DNA from: Carallia brachiata
Taxonomy: Eukaryota > Streptophyta > Magnoliopsida > Malpighiales > Rhizophoraceae
Direction: 5' to 3'
NCBI GenBank assembly: GCA_021464245.1
Contig: JADCRB010000007.1
Location: 620,001-684,000, forward strand
Length of the DNA stretch: 64,000 bases
In this document: in pieces, positions 1-12,670 of the stretch
How the letters are laid out: every line of letters begins with the position of its first letter
Position numbering within the stretch: the stretch's first letter is position 1
Made by a program: the position numbers and the translations under genes
The notes under the pieces: generated by a model
What the model was told of the DNA's origin: nothing
Databases searched by the model: none
Seen by the model: the letters and a program-made list of their open reading frames with translations, nothing else

Positions 1-3000
1 TGCGTATTGACTGTAATCATTAGAGAAGGTAAATTTTGTGTACATTGATAGAGTTACATAATTGATTCATAATATAGTTAGCTCACATATTTAGCCTCAA
101 TGGTTGATTAAGTGCTAATAATGTTGCTCTATACGTCCCACAAGTGTAGAGCGAGGCTTTGGGATTTGTTTTTTTTTTTTTTGAGTGTGTGCGCATGCAT
201 GTGTGTGTGTGTGTTGTTAAGAGACCAATTGGCCGTAAGCTATAAATAAGAGTAACTTTTTGACTTCTTCTCAACTAATTCTCATAAATCCCATAATTTA
301 TTCTTAAGAGTACAACCAAGGACTTCCCAAGCAGAAATTTAAGTAACTACTGTGGTGGTTTCCAAGGGACCCTGATTTTTTTGATGTGGTCCTGGACTTT
401 GGGATTGATTTTGTTAGATGCCCAGGGTTGAAGAATCTGGGTGTGAATGTGAAAGCCCAATTGGTCCATCAAGACAAAGTCGAAGGGTTTCAAACTTTGA
501 GCCCACAACCACATGCTTGTAATTTTGAAAGATTTGATATTTTAATTCAGATTTTTTTCAGTCAATGAAAAATGATATGTGAAATTGGATGGGATTTGGC
601 CATGAATTGTGTCCAAAATTTTGATAACGTAAAAAATGATGTGGCGGGCAATTGCCCTTGTTTTAATAATAAGAAACTGGAACTTCTTCATGCACTGCCA
701 ACTAAACTTAATAACCAAAATAGATAATTTCTTTATTAAAAATTCAAAAAAAAAAAAAAATTTTAGTCTACGAAAGTGGATTGCGGTGCAATGTAGGACG
801 GTGGGTTTCCGCAACAGTCCAAACAAGGCTGCCACCCTAATGGAGGCATGACAATCTTTTTCTACAATGACTTTTTCGGTTTTTCCTCACTCTCTCGCAA
901 TTTTATGATCATCAAGAGGAAATTTGGTTATCGGTTCGCAGTCACATCTCCATCAATGATGCATATGTTTTTTGTTGAGCGGGGTCATTTTGGTGTTGAC
1001 GTCCACCCACCCATTAGGCCATCACCCATGCTGGTCTTACTGTTTTTGGTAAAAAATAGATATACATGGGTGGTATTATATAAAGCACTGTATTGAATCA
1101 CAACATGAGATAAACTGAGTTATTTACATTAAATTTGTGAGAAAGTAAATCTAATAAGTGTAAATAATAACCTCACCGCTTAATTTGATTGGAATTCAAA
1201 GTTGTGATCTCACACAAAAACAGATTTTGAATGTCATTCTAACTACATAAGCAGTGGTGTCACTCGTAAAGTTTATACCTTGGAGAGTAGTAAGCATTTA
1301 GCCACCTAATGGTGCCTAATGGCAAAATCCAAATGTACAGAAAATATGCAGATGAAAAGAAGTTAGGAACAGTTTGAAGTACTTTGAAATATTTTAGCTT
1401 AGGAAGACAATATTAGCGATGATCATACAGTAGAATTAACATGTAATATTATTTGCGTGTATCATATTTAACGTCCGGTTGTCTAAATTCATTAGCAATT
1501 TCAGGTTTTTGATCCTCAATACAAGAAAATTAAGAAGTGAGCATACTTAATCTATAGATTATGTAGATCCGAAGATAAATATTAATCAATTGATTTTACA
1601 ATTAATTCGTTAAGATGGCGGAATTTGTCTCCCAATTAGGAAATATAACCATGTATATAAATTTGAGAAAAACAAATATTTAAATTTGCAAAATCTTTCT
1701 TAAACATACTGTATTGTGAATACAAATAGACCAAAAATTTTATATTATATATGAAATATTTTATTTTATACAAATAATATTTTGTAAGATATAAAAAATT
1801 TACAATAATATAATAAATAAAGTTTTGCTATACAATTAAACTTCAAATATAATAAAATAGTTACATAATTAATCTAACAATAGTTAATAGTATAGTAATT
1901 TTTTATTTTAAATTTTAATTATTTACTGTCTTATATCATTATATTGCTATCTAATATTTTTTTAATAAACATTCATATAAAATAAGTTTATTTTGTATAA
2001 AATCTTTTCGTATCAATTTTGTATGGACGATAAATTGTTTTTGGCTCATTTGTGTTACGAGATTGTGTGTGTCCAGGCTCTTCTAAATTTTTTGGGTCCA
2101 AAACAACACGTGTCGCGCGTAACGCTCCCATTGCTTTGTCCGACCCTCCGAAGCGCTACCTGGAAAAATTGATAAAATATTGGTGAGTCGGCAGAAATAC
2201 GGTGCTCTACCCATTTAGAAACTGCCGCGTGGAAAGTTTGAGAGCGAATTATCCCTCGCTGAATTAAGCAGTGACCTCACTAATTCATAGTCCAATGTTT
2301 GAAGTCTAACTCATAGCAACACTCATGCTGTTTTTTTAACAGGAAAAAAAAAAAAAAAAGAGTGATTTATAAGAATATGAGTTATTATATTTATAAATTG
2401 ATATTAAAACTTATTTGTTAAAATTTTTGTTTAATTTTTTTTATAAAAAAACTCATCGATTGTTAGTAAATATGAGTAAGACTCTTTTATAAACGATTAC
2501 TGCAATTACTGTAAATGAATCATATTAGTTGTTATAGGAGAAATCTTATATTAACAAGACGATTTGTATAATATAGATAAACAAATTTTATGGCAACATC
2601 ATATGTGTCAAATATAAATATGATAGTATAGACTGTGATATATCATTTAAAAAAATTTTTTTTAATAAAATTCTTAATAATCTCATTCAATGGAAAGTTA
2701 CTAATTTTATACTTTTAGCATTCAACAAAATATTTTCTTTTAATAATTTCCCCATGGCTTTCAACACTGACTTATGAAATTGACTTGGAAAATTAGTTTG
2801 CCCATGGAGTCAAACCTCACACAAGCACTCTTTCATTTAAAAAAAAAAACAAAAAATTCCCAAATGATAGGATTTTATTGCATAAATCAAGACTATTTTA
2901 ACGATGAGCAAACATGAACTTAGTGATATTATCGTATTTATTTAATACATATTTATGATTTTTCATGTAACTTATAAACAAGGTATGATATCACTATTTT

Positions 3001-4317
3001 TCTAGACCAAAATTTTATTATCCGCATAATATTTTGAGAGTAACAAGCATTGGACGGTGATGGGCTGCTACACTAGAGCCAAATACCCAATCAAAGGTTA
3101 CTTTCGTGGGTCCCACAAATTCTGTTACATGCAATCTTAAACGTCGACTAATCTTTGGTGGGTCCCTTGTCTCAAGCACACCATAGACTTTTCCCTCCCG
3201 TGCTTTTTTGCCATGGATTCTCATTTCTCCATCTACACCCGAATGTCCACGCAAGTCACTGAAATCAAATGTCCTTTTATAAAGGGGACTACTAGAAGTT
3301 TCGTTTAAATACTAAAATATAAATATAATTTTATTTAATAATTTATTTATTTTTTATTTATAAATTTAAATATTTAATAATTTATAATATTTTAAAATTT
3401 TCTAAAACATTTTATGTAAAACTCCAATTAGTTTTGAATATTTGGAAATCTTGGTAAAGAGAGTACAATTGGGAGGCTATGGAGGTTGAACATTGCGGCG
3501 AATTTAAGCTTGTTGTTGTCATTAATGTCTATTTAGTTAACCTATCTAAGGATCAAACGCTACCAATAAGTAATTCTTAATTACTTTTATTAATTATGTC
3601 GATTTTGTTCTGTCAATTTAAGCTGTTTATGGAAATAAATTGACTTCTATCCAAAAGAGGAAGTGAATTAGATGGACAGCTCCTATTTCTAATTCCTAAC
3701 TTACCATATGCATGTACATGTAGAAGAAGCATTAGATGGTTAAAAGCATTAATTGGTGATTATCAGTTATTACTCAATTCCAATTGCATCACTAACTTTT
3801 AAGTTATAACAACCAAATTATTATATTCTTTATTTCAATTTTAATGTGAGAATTTCATGTCTGAATTAATAGCAATCAACGATTTTTATTTGTAGAATAA
3901 AGAACTAAAGCCCAACAAGGTAATTAAGATTAGGCGGTGAATTCTAAAAAAAAAAAAAAACTGGTTGGTAACTTCATTCTCTGGTTGTACTGAGAGAGCA
4001 AATCATACAAATCTAATAAGTGTTACTTAATTATTCATTATCCTACGTGTATTTAACCTAAACACTTATTTTAATTGAGGTTTAAATAACGACCATCTTT
4101 ACTAAACAGACCAATACGGTGGTAAATTTATTTATCATTTATTAATTATTACCAATCTTTTTCCCCAATCAAGCAGGACAAAAAAAGAAAAGCAGGACCT
4201 CGGAGTCTTCTAGAAACCACAGAACTCTCCGACTCGTCGATGATTTCGAGGATTTCCAACTAGGATTATTATAAAGTTACGGTCGAGTCACCCACGTGAG
4301 GAAACCTCCGAATGCAC
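1..4317. other. gene-poor AT-rich intergenic region
   Basis: I see no convincing gene here. It holds a short GT/TG-rich microsatellite near 187-214 and many poly-A/T runs. A less AT-rich patch at about 2040-2290 contains an ACACGTGT G-box-like core at 2107-2114 followed by CGCG motifs; it looks like promoter DNA but no downstream gene is visible. A perfect heat-shock-element core (TTCTAGAA) lies at 4208-4215 and a CACGTG G-box near 4292. The open frames are short and lack recognisable domains. Confidence 0.5.
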
Positions 4318-4673
4318 TATTGGTTTGTTTAAATTAATAAAAAATTATAAAAAATAAATTAATGAGAAAAAAATTATAAAAAAATAAAATTATTTAAATT
4401 GATGAAAAAATTATAAAAAAGATAATTAAAAAGATAAATAATAATTTGTAAAAAAAAATTTGTATAAATTTTTTTTTTATATTATTAAAAAAGTTACGAA
4501 AAAAAATAATTAGAAAGAAAAAATAAATAATAATTTATAAAAAAAATTTGAGAAAATAATATTATTTAAATTGATTAAAAAATTATTAAAAAATTAAAAT
4601 AATGATAAAATTTTTTGATTAAAAATTTCTAATCTCTTTTTTTTTTACCATTTCTAACAAAACAAACAAGCCT
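4318..4673. mobile_element. degenerate MITE-like element
   Basis: An extremely AT-rich block begins with TTGGTTTGTTTAAA and ends with a related inverted sequence (ACAAAACAAACAAG). Inside are repeated AAATAATAATTTGTAAAA-like units that also occur in the elements at 5511 and 63153. No clear target-site duplication is visible, so the boundaries are approximate. It has no coding capacity and is probably an old copy of the same non-autonomous family. Confidence 0.5.
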
Positions 4674-5098
4674 GCGTGACTGCATTCGTTTCCGCCAATA
4701 GCATCGCTAATTTGGCAATGCTAGCACACAGGCAGTGACGGTAGCAGAAGTAATCGGTAACAAAGTTTTTTAAATAATGAATAAATTCCATGCTGACGGT
4801 GCAGTTACTTCCACGTCATCCACCAATGCCGGAAAAACGCGTAAAGCGTGACAATCCGGAATTTCGATTCTATCGGGATGTGCACGCGTCCATTTTTAAT
4901 TCGATGGCTGCTTAGATATTTGAAACCCCGTAGGCCCCACCATCCCGCAGCTACATTTTCTCCGCATTTCCATTTCATGTCCATCTGGTTTGCCATTTTT
5001 TATCGAAAAATTAAAAAGTGTGAAAAATAAAAAAAATTATTTAAAAAAAATAAAAGGAAGTTCTGAGAAAAAACTAAAAGAAAAGTTTTAAGGATTGA

Positions 5099-5118
5099 AA
5101 GAGAGAGAGAGAGAGAGC
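5099..5118. repeat. (GA)n microsatellite
   Basis: About ten GA dinucleotides in a row, followed by a purine-rich segment. It lies about 750 bp upstream of the CCCH transcript and may act as a GAGA-type promoter tract, but nothing here proves a function. Confidence 0.7.
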
Positions 5119-5510
5119 GAAGGGGGAGGAGCCATCGGGGACAGTTCCATTAGGCCCTACTTTTTTGACCCAATAAAAAATAAATAAAATTATTATATTT
5201 TATACTATAATAAAATATAATATAATTTATTTAATAGTATATAATAATTAATTTTTAAAAATTTAAATATTTAAAAATTTATATCACTTGAATTCTTTAA
5301 CAAACTTACAAAAAAATCCAAATAAATATTTCTCCAAATCAAATCAAAAAAAATTAAATGAAAACACCATAAACACAATATAACAATTACCAAATAATTT
5401 AAATTATTAGATTATAAAAAATATATTAAATTAAAAATAAATATATTATTTAATACAGTTAAATATATCACGAATTTTTTTTTGTATAATCCATTAAACA
5501 TATTTGCTTA

Positions 5511-5849
5511 TGGTGTGTTTGTTGTGGGAGGAAAGGTGAGGAAAGGAGGAGAAAAAAAAAAAAAAGAAAATAAAGTTGTTTAGAGTGATAGAAAAAATAA
5601 AGAGAATGAAAGTATGGTGAAAGAAAAGTAAATAGTAATTTGTGAAAGAAAAAGTGAAGAGAAAATAAAATTGTTTGGAGTGATAGAAAAATAAAGAAAA
5701 AGAAAATATGGTAAAAAAAAAATAAATAGTAATTTGTGAGAAAAAAAATAAAAAAAAAATTATTTAAAATAATATAAAAAATAAAAATATATTATAATAA
5801 TTATACTTTTCTTACTCTTTCACCTTTCCCTCTTACAACAAACACACCA
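5511..5849. mobile_element. MITE with ~35-bp terminal inverted repeats (Tourist-like)
   Basis: The left end reads TGGTGTGTTTGTTGT and the right end is its exact inverse for the first 15 bases. Similarity then continues through a GGAAAGGTGA block for about 35 bp. The flanks are TTA on the left and TTT on the right, close to the TTA duplication expected of PIF/Harbinger elements. The interior holds two diverged direct copies of a roughly 90-bp unit (about 5570-5660 and 5661-5745) sharing the TAAATAGTAATTTGTG core. The element is non-coding and sits directly upstream of the CCCH gene, so it may contribute promoter sequence. Confidence 0.8.
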
Positions 5850-5859
5850 TTTAGTCTTG

Positions 5860-6706
5860 TGCCAAACAAATTAGAAAACAAAAGAAAGGAAAACTATCAA
5901 AAAGAGAGGAGCCAAGCAAAAAGTCTCTCACTCTCTCTCTCTAGCTTGCTTTTATTGCTTCTTGTCTGTGTGGTTTTAAAGGAGGAAAAAGAGATTAAAA
6001 GCCAAGACAATTCAGTTCTGTGTTTAGCTCTAGCTCTACCTCCATTTCCTTTTGTAAAGGTATATTCTTTCTCAATATTGATTCATGTCTTCTTTCATCC
6101 ACCTACTCTTTTGAATTTATTGTTTCCCTGGTGGAGCTTTCCATGGAAATTTTCTGTCTAGCTTCTGGGAAAATGCGTCAAGAATGGATTTTGAATCATG
6201 GGTTTTGGGTTTTACCTTGTCATTGTTATTGGGAACTGTTTCTCTGAATCAAACCGTCTTTTTGTTTTGCTTTCTCTTGTTTGTTTGCTTCTTTTTTTTT
6301 GGGGGGGGGGTTTGTCAGGTTTATTTTCGGGAACCAGACAGGGCGTGTTGGACGGCGTAGTTATGTTGGTTGGGACAAAAGTAACTGATTTCTGTTTCGT
6401 GGTTTGTGGCAGTTCTGTGTTGTTCTTGGTTTTTTATTAGTTTGTTGCTTGCTCTTGGTTAAAATACCTTATTTATTTGCAATATCTTATTGTCTGTAAC
6501 AAATTTGATGGCGATTTTGTTTTTATTTCGTGATTGAAAGTCGTGGGGTTTTAATTAATAGTTATGATCATTTCAAAAAATTTTCCAGTTTCTTTCTTTC
6601 TCTCTTTCTGTTGTTTGTACTTTCTTGGGTGTTGCTGAAACAGCCGCCCATATGTTTTGTTTTTGGAGGATGGGCTTTGAATGTTCATTTTGATGCAATT
6701 TTGCAG
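5860..6706 (+). promoter_or_regulatory. 5'UTR exon and 5'UTR intron of the CCCH gene
   Basis: A CT-rich leader (about 5925-5942) is followed by a donor at TTTGTAAAG|GTATATTC (intron from 6060) and a T-rich acceptor ATTTTGCAG|AGAAAG ending at 6706. The coding exon begins at 6707. Leader introns are usual in this CCCH family. The transcription start is not determined; a position near 5860-5900 is inferred. Confidence 0.6.
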
Positions 6707-6746
6707 AGAAAGAGACTTGGTGGAGTCTGAGGAAGAGAGGTTTTCT

Positions 6747-8850
6747 ATGTGCAGTGGTTCGAAGGGGAAACTGGCCCAGACTGGTTTCAATATGGAGAAT
6801 GGATTTGAAAAAGGAGATAGAGATATTTCAGTTTTGCTTGAATTATCTGCAAAAAATGATCTGATTGGGTTTAAGAGAGCAATTGAAGAAGAAGGCCGTG
6901 ATATCGACGAGCTCGGGCTGTGGTATGGGAGGAGAATTGGGTCAAAGGGAATGGGATTGGAAGAGAGGACCGCTCTAATGGTAGCTGCCTTGTATGGAAG
7001 CAAAGATGTTTTGAAGTATATTTTGGGAACAGGACGTGTTGATGTTAATAGGAGTTGTGGCTCTGATGGTGCCACTGTGCTCCACTGTGCTGTTTCTGGA
7101 GGCTCAGCTGCTTCTCCCGAAGTTGTCAAGTTCCTTCTTGATGCCTCTGCTGATCCAAATTCTGTTGATGCCAATGGAAATCGCCCTGGTGACTTGATTC
7201 CTTCGATTTTTAGTTCGGTTTTTGATTCGAGGAGAAAGGCACTGGAGATCATGCTAAAGGGTGAGAGCAGTGAAGGTCTATGCGTTTTGCCTGATCAGAT
7301 TGTTGATGGAATGGAACGGCTAGAACAAGTAGAAATTGCAACACCGAGATCATCAAAAGATGGGACTGAGAAGAAAGAATATCCTGTTGATCTGTCTCTT
7401 CCTGATATAAAAAACGGGATATATGGGACTGATGAATTTAGAATGTATACGTTTAAGGTCAAGCCTTGTTCAAGGGCTTATTCTCATGATTGGACAGAGT
7501 GCCCATTTGTGCACCCTGGAGAGAACGCAAGGCGGCGTGATCCAAGGAAATATCATTACAGTTGTGTCCCTTGTCCTGAGTTTCGAAAAGGTTCGTGCAG
7601 ACAGGGTGATGCTTGTGAATATGCACACGGTATTTTTGAGTGCTGGCTTCACCCTGCCCAGTATCGAACCCGTCTCTGTAAAGACGAGACTAGTTGCACT
7701 AGGAGGGTATGTTTTTTTGCTCACAAGCCCGAAGAACTTCGTCCATTGTATGCCTCAACAGGATCTGCTGTGCCTTCTCCTAGATCCTACTCAGCCAATG
7801 GTTTAACATTGGATGTGGGTTCTCTTAGCCCACTTGCCCTCGGCTCTCCCTCTGTCATGATGCCGTCTGCATCAACCCCACCCATGACTCCCTCAGGGCC
7901 GTCTTCTCCGATGAATGCATGGCAGAATCAGTCGAATATCATACCGACTTTGCAGCTCTCTGGTAGCAGGTTGAAGTCTGCTCTGAGTGCTAGAGACATG
8001 GATCCAGACATGGAATTGCTTGAGCGTGAAAGTTTCCGTCACCGGCAGCAACAGTTGCTGGATGAGGTATCTGGGTTTGCCTCTCCATCCAGCTGGAACA
8101 ATAATCTGTCCACTGCTTCAGCTTTTGTTACTTCTGGTGATCGGACTGGAGAATTTAATAGGCTTGGAGTAAAGCCTACTAACCTTGAAGATATTTTTGG
8201 ATCTCTTGATCCTGCAATTTTGTCTCAATTGCAGGGACTCTCATTGGATGCTTTGGCACCTCAATCACAGTCCCCAACGGGAATTCCAATTCGCCAAAAC
8301 ATGAATCAGCAGCTCGTCCAGCTATCCCTCTGGCTTTTCATCCTCTCCTGGGATGACATCACCATCTTTTGGGATTGATCCATCTGGGGTGGGGGCAGCA
8401 GCAGTTTTGAGTTCAAGGTCTGCTGCCTTTGCAAAGCAGCGGAGTCAGAGCTTTATTGATCGAAGTTCTGGGAACCGTCATAATGGGTTTTCCTCACCTG
8501 TTTCTTCAGCAGCCATGATGCCTTCCAACCTTTCTGATTGGGGTTCTCCTGGTGGCAAATTAGACTGGGGAATCCAAGGAGAGGATCTTCATAAGCTTCG
8601 AAAATCTTCTTCTTTTGCATTTCGAAGCAACAGCAGCAGTTTGGGCTCAACCATGTTCCCCATTCCAGGAACTATTGATGAGCCAGATGTATCTTGGGTT
8701 CACAGCCTTGTGAAGGATACGTCTCCCATGAAACCCGGGCAGTTGGGTTCTGAGGAGAAGCAGCAATGCCATCTTACTACTTCAGGATCGGAGATGCTTC
8801 CTACTTGGGTGGAGCAATTGTACAGCGAGCAGGAGCAGCTTGTCGCTTAA
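6747..8850 (+). CDS. ankyrin and arginine-rich tandem CCCH zinc-finger protein (C3H30/OXS2 type), with one frameshift
   Basis: This is a plant RR-TZF protein, a nucleocytoplasmic RNA- and DNA-binding regulator linked to stress responses in Arabidopsis (family knowledge). Two ankyrin repeats lie at about residues 70-145 (ALMVAALYG, TVLHCAVSGG). An arginine-rich CCCH block spans about 230-335 and includes C-x7-C-x5-C-x3-H (CPEFRKGSCRQGDACEYAH) and C-x5-C-x4-C-x3-H. A conserved WVHSLVKD segment sits near the C terminus. The start at MCSGS was chosen because related proteins begin similarly and it directly follows the 5'UTR intron; the coding exon is intronless. The frame breaks near 8313-8317: as written translation stops at 8378 (543 aa), while the +1 frame continues with conserved-looking sequence to 8850. 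One extra or two missing bases would restore about 700 aa. Assembly error is more likely than decay. Confidence 0.9.
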
Positions 8851-11190
8851 AAGCAATATTAGCACCCTTTTGGTTCCTAATTCAACTTCAACTAGTTATA
8901 TCTGCCATTTTTTCAGTTATTGTTAGTTTTAATCGTCTCTAGGAGGAAAAAAAAAATCGGATTAAGGGGAAAAAAGAGAGGCCCCAGTGGAGATAACATA
9001 GTTGTGCGGAAGAAAAGGTTTCTGCTAATGGTCCACTGTTTCTTAAAAATGAAAGATTCTTTTTTCTGCTTAATTTTCTGCAGCTAATATATTCCTGTCA
9101 ACCGGTTAAGCTAGGAGATTGAGGGTCTGGTCTGCATAAGTAGCCTGTAATTTTCAATTGTGACTTATTTTTTTGGTTCAAAATGTTATAGCTTGTGGTC
9201 TTTAATACATTTGATATGTACCAAAAGCTATTGCTTTAATAAACATATTTCAAGTTATATTCTACTTAACGTTTCCATTCTGTTCTCTTTACTTGTGGGC
9301 ATTTGTATGGTTTCTGTTTATGTGAAGACCGATAATGAATTTATATCCTAGACAGATCTATGAGGCTGTGCAAGTCTGGATTCCTTGTCTACTTTTTCAA
9401 TTGTCAATTTTTGTTTGAAATGAGACTAGATATGGGTATCCAGCACTTTGCATCAGAATCCCGTCTCCACATCAAACTGGCGCCTGTCTTCCAATGCGAT
9501 ACCATTTTTGTGTCGTTTTAACTTTTGCCATTGTTGACCATTCTTCACCTTTACATATTCTTCACCTTTACATATTCTGCTTATTACTTTCGGGTTGCAA
9601 AGGTGGGGATGTATTGATTCCACCAATAATGAAATGGGGGAAATTACAGAGCACTGGGGAAAAGGCGGTCCTATAGGAATAGCTTAATTTGGGTCTTATG
9701 ATCAACTTTAACTAGCGCTGGCAGTGGCATGAGCACTAGCGGAAAGAAAAAAAGGACCAAGGATGCACGCCAGACGCTTAAACCCCCATGTGCTTCTTAA
9801 TACTGTGCAAGTAGCAGAAAATGCCCAAAAGGTTTCTGCTAGAGTTAAAAGTATATGAAAATTTGTATCTACAACCAACACTTGTTGGTCTAAATGACAG
9901 AAAACTCAATTCTCCTTAAACAATATGAAAAAAATAAACATTAAGAGAGCTTTACCTTCTTTGTGAATCTTTCCTGACTCGACTCTAATTAATCAGGATC
10001 CAAAACAGCTTCTGCATACCGTTGGGTTTCAGTGAAAAAATAAAAAAAAACTTACATCTGCAACTGCTTGCTTCACCTGACCTGTTTATCTGAGAATATA
10101 ATATCCTGGCTGATTGAATATTTGCTTTTTTTTGTCGCGTCTTTTGTGTTGACAAACCAGAACATTTCTTCCTTGGTTGCCGCTCACGGAAACATCAAAG
10201 AAAATGAGTCTAAATTCAGATTGGAATGGATTTGGTTGAGTGGAGCTAGTATTTTAATTGGATTGCTGACTCGTAAGTTCGTCACAAGAGAGAAAACAAA
10301 GAGAAAAATCCGGTTAACGACCTGTGTGCGAAGTTTCATAACACGCCAGGATGTGGAATAGGTCAATAACATTATTCTCAATCAAAATGAAGTTGTTTAT
10401 CTCTTCTTTGGTTTATTTTAGTAAATTGCTCTGAATAAAATTCAGAATTCGAGACAGGTATCCTCAAACAATAAATCAATCATAATAAACAATAATCGAG
10501 AGACCGGTTGTACTTGAAATTGTTATCTTTTGTATTTTTATTTTCTTTCTTGTTTTAAGTGTTGACACTTGGCACCTGAATCATTGAAAAAACAGAAATG
10601 GTTAATTACAATATGGTCAGATCGTTGGATCACTCAAAAAGTTTTCGAGTAAATAAATACTAAATCCAGTGGGAGGATTTAACTTTCAGTCCATTACTTT
10701 TGTCCATCACAAGATTTGAATGAGGTTACTTGGGATTTTTTTTTTTTTTTCTGAATAATACGACGTAATCATATATTATACAATATATGACGCATATCAA
10801 CACATAAAAAATATATAATTAATTTAATAATTTATTTAATTTTTTAAATTTTATATATTTATTACAATTTAATAATTTAAATACCGTATTAACTTTATAA
10901 TTATTTTTACGTAAACAACATAATTTTTCCTTTCTTTTCTCTCTCATCAAGCTCCCACCCGATATTGCTTAATTGTAGTAGGTTAAATAGATTCATAGGA
11001 GTACAATGATTTGGCTTGAACTGCTGCACAGAATCTTTGCGACAAAGTAACCCCGGATCTGTAGCGAGTTTGAATTCAAATTGTACTGCTAGATCTAGAT
11101 GTGACAGGGAAAGCAAGAACTATACTTTGAACTTTTTGGGATGCGAGAATTATCAAATTCCTTCCTAATCTTACAGGTTCTAGTTTGTCA
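8851..11190. other. CCCH 3'UTR and intergenic region
   Basis: The first ~250-300 bases are probably the 3'UTR of the CCCH gene. The rest, up to the convergent TRM-like gene, holds only short open frames without recognisable domains and AT-rich tracts (for example 10780-10890). I see no gene in it. Confidence 0.5.
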
Positions 11191-11197
11191 TAACAGG

Positions 11198-12670
11198 TCA
11201 ACAAAGTTGATCTACCATCTCTTCTAACAACTCATCCAAAATTTGACACCCAAAATCTCCAATAATTTCTTCTAAGTCTTTGAATTCCCACACATTCTTA
11301 TGCTTCCAATTTGACTGAACCACTTGGGATCCAGCCAGCCTGAGAATGTCACCCCACATGTCTATGTGGTCCTGGCCTTGACCAACTCTGCTCCTTGAAT
11401 TTTGATCATCACCAACCAAGCAACCACTAGCATGTTGAAACATAATTGTGATTGGCAAATTCTGGAGTTAATTTCCTTCTTGAATCAGACTCTCCTGGGT
11501 TTTTATCCTCCTCTGTTACATAAAAAAAAAAAGGGCAATCAACAATTTAGATACAAAACTGAAAAAATTTGGATAGTCTTCATTTGAATTAAGAATGAAA
11601 GACTAATTTTAATGAAACGGTGAAATTATTCTGTTATAACTTACATAAATAGGAAAATTATGTGCTCGAGCGGTTTTTCTTTTTCTTTCAATGGAATTAA
11701 GAAAGTGAAACAAAGCAAAGCACTAAAATCTTAAGCTGAGCAAGGGGAAAAACGAACCTGATGTTGAAACTTCAGGATCAATGATGAAATGACCAAAATC
11801 AAGAACAGAAACGGGGCTTGAATCTTCGGAACTGGACTCCAGTTCTTCATTTTCAATTGCAAAACGACCATTTACATTTTTCTTTTGCTTCCTTAAATTT
11901 GAACCGTCAAAATCTTCCTTAGCACTTGTCCAATTCGATTTCTCTGCTTCTTCTACAACAACATTTGGTTGTTCACAAGTGTCTTCAACTTTGCTGCCAT
12001 AGCCAAACTCTGGAATTTGCTTCTCTGAGATTCTCCTGCTCGACTCTTCCTGATCTACAACTCTCAAGATCACATTTTTAGTAATCTCTTGATCTTCCTT
12101 CTTCTCTAATACCACTTTCTCTCTTCTGTTTTTCTCTCTTCTACATTTCCCACCTCTTTTTTGCCTCAATTCTCTCGAACCCACCTCAAATTTTCCACCT
12201 TTGGGCATAACCTTGTTACTCTCACAGTCTTTCTCAAAGCTGAGAACAAAGAATTCCTCATTCTCTTCGCGGAACGACAATGTAGTCTTAGTTCCTCCAC
12301 AATTCCCTTTCATTTCATCCCATTCGCCTCTAAATTCCACAGAATTCAATGATCGGCTTCTCGACATTGAACTAAAACTTGCTTGCATATCAGTTGTACT
12401 TATATCTGGCAAAGATTCCAAACCCATTAACCTTGCCACAATTCCTGGAGCAGAAGCAGATGGGGCCTCAATTTTCTCATTGGAATTACTTAGCCCTTGG
12501 TTCTCCGTGATCTGATCAGATGGGTGTGTAGGAAGGCTACGAGAGCAAAGAATTCGGCGCAAAATGGCTGAAAAGCAACTGGAAGTAGCAGTTCTTGAAG
12601 TGCACATATTTCTATCAAAATGGGCACTAGTGGACGATGATGAAATGGAAGGCGATGGCAGCATTCGCAT
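11198..12670 (-). CDS. TRM-like (DUF3741/DUF4378) protein, two exons, one frameshift
   Basis: Exon 1 is 12670-11758 and exon 2 is 11512-11198, with an ATCAG|GTTCGT donor and a T-rich TGTAACAG acceptor (intron 245 bp). The N-terminal part has a serine-rich leader with ILRRILC, then VARLMGLESLP at about residues 80-90, the DUF3741 signature of LONGIFOLIA/TON1-recruiting-motif proteins. The C terminus (GDILRLA, then EIIGDFGCQILDELLEEMVDQL) matches the end of DUF4378. Family members associate with cortical microtubules and the TON1-PP2A complex to shape cell elongation (family knowledge). Exon 2 entered in phase runs into TAG near 11427, but the conserved C terminus lies one frame away. Dropping one T from the TTT run near 11434-11436 gives a continuous ~408-aa protein. 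Read as written, the product is truncated. Confidence 0.75.

Noticed and set aside
6551..7252. 233-residue frame antisense to the CCCH gene
   Set aside because: Shadow of the real coding strand; serine/proline-rich composition follows from the sense codons.
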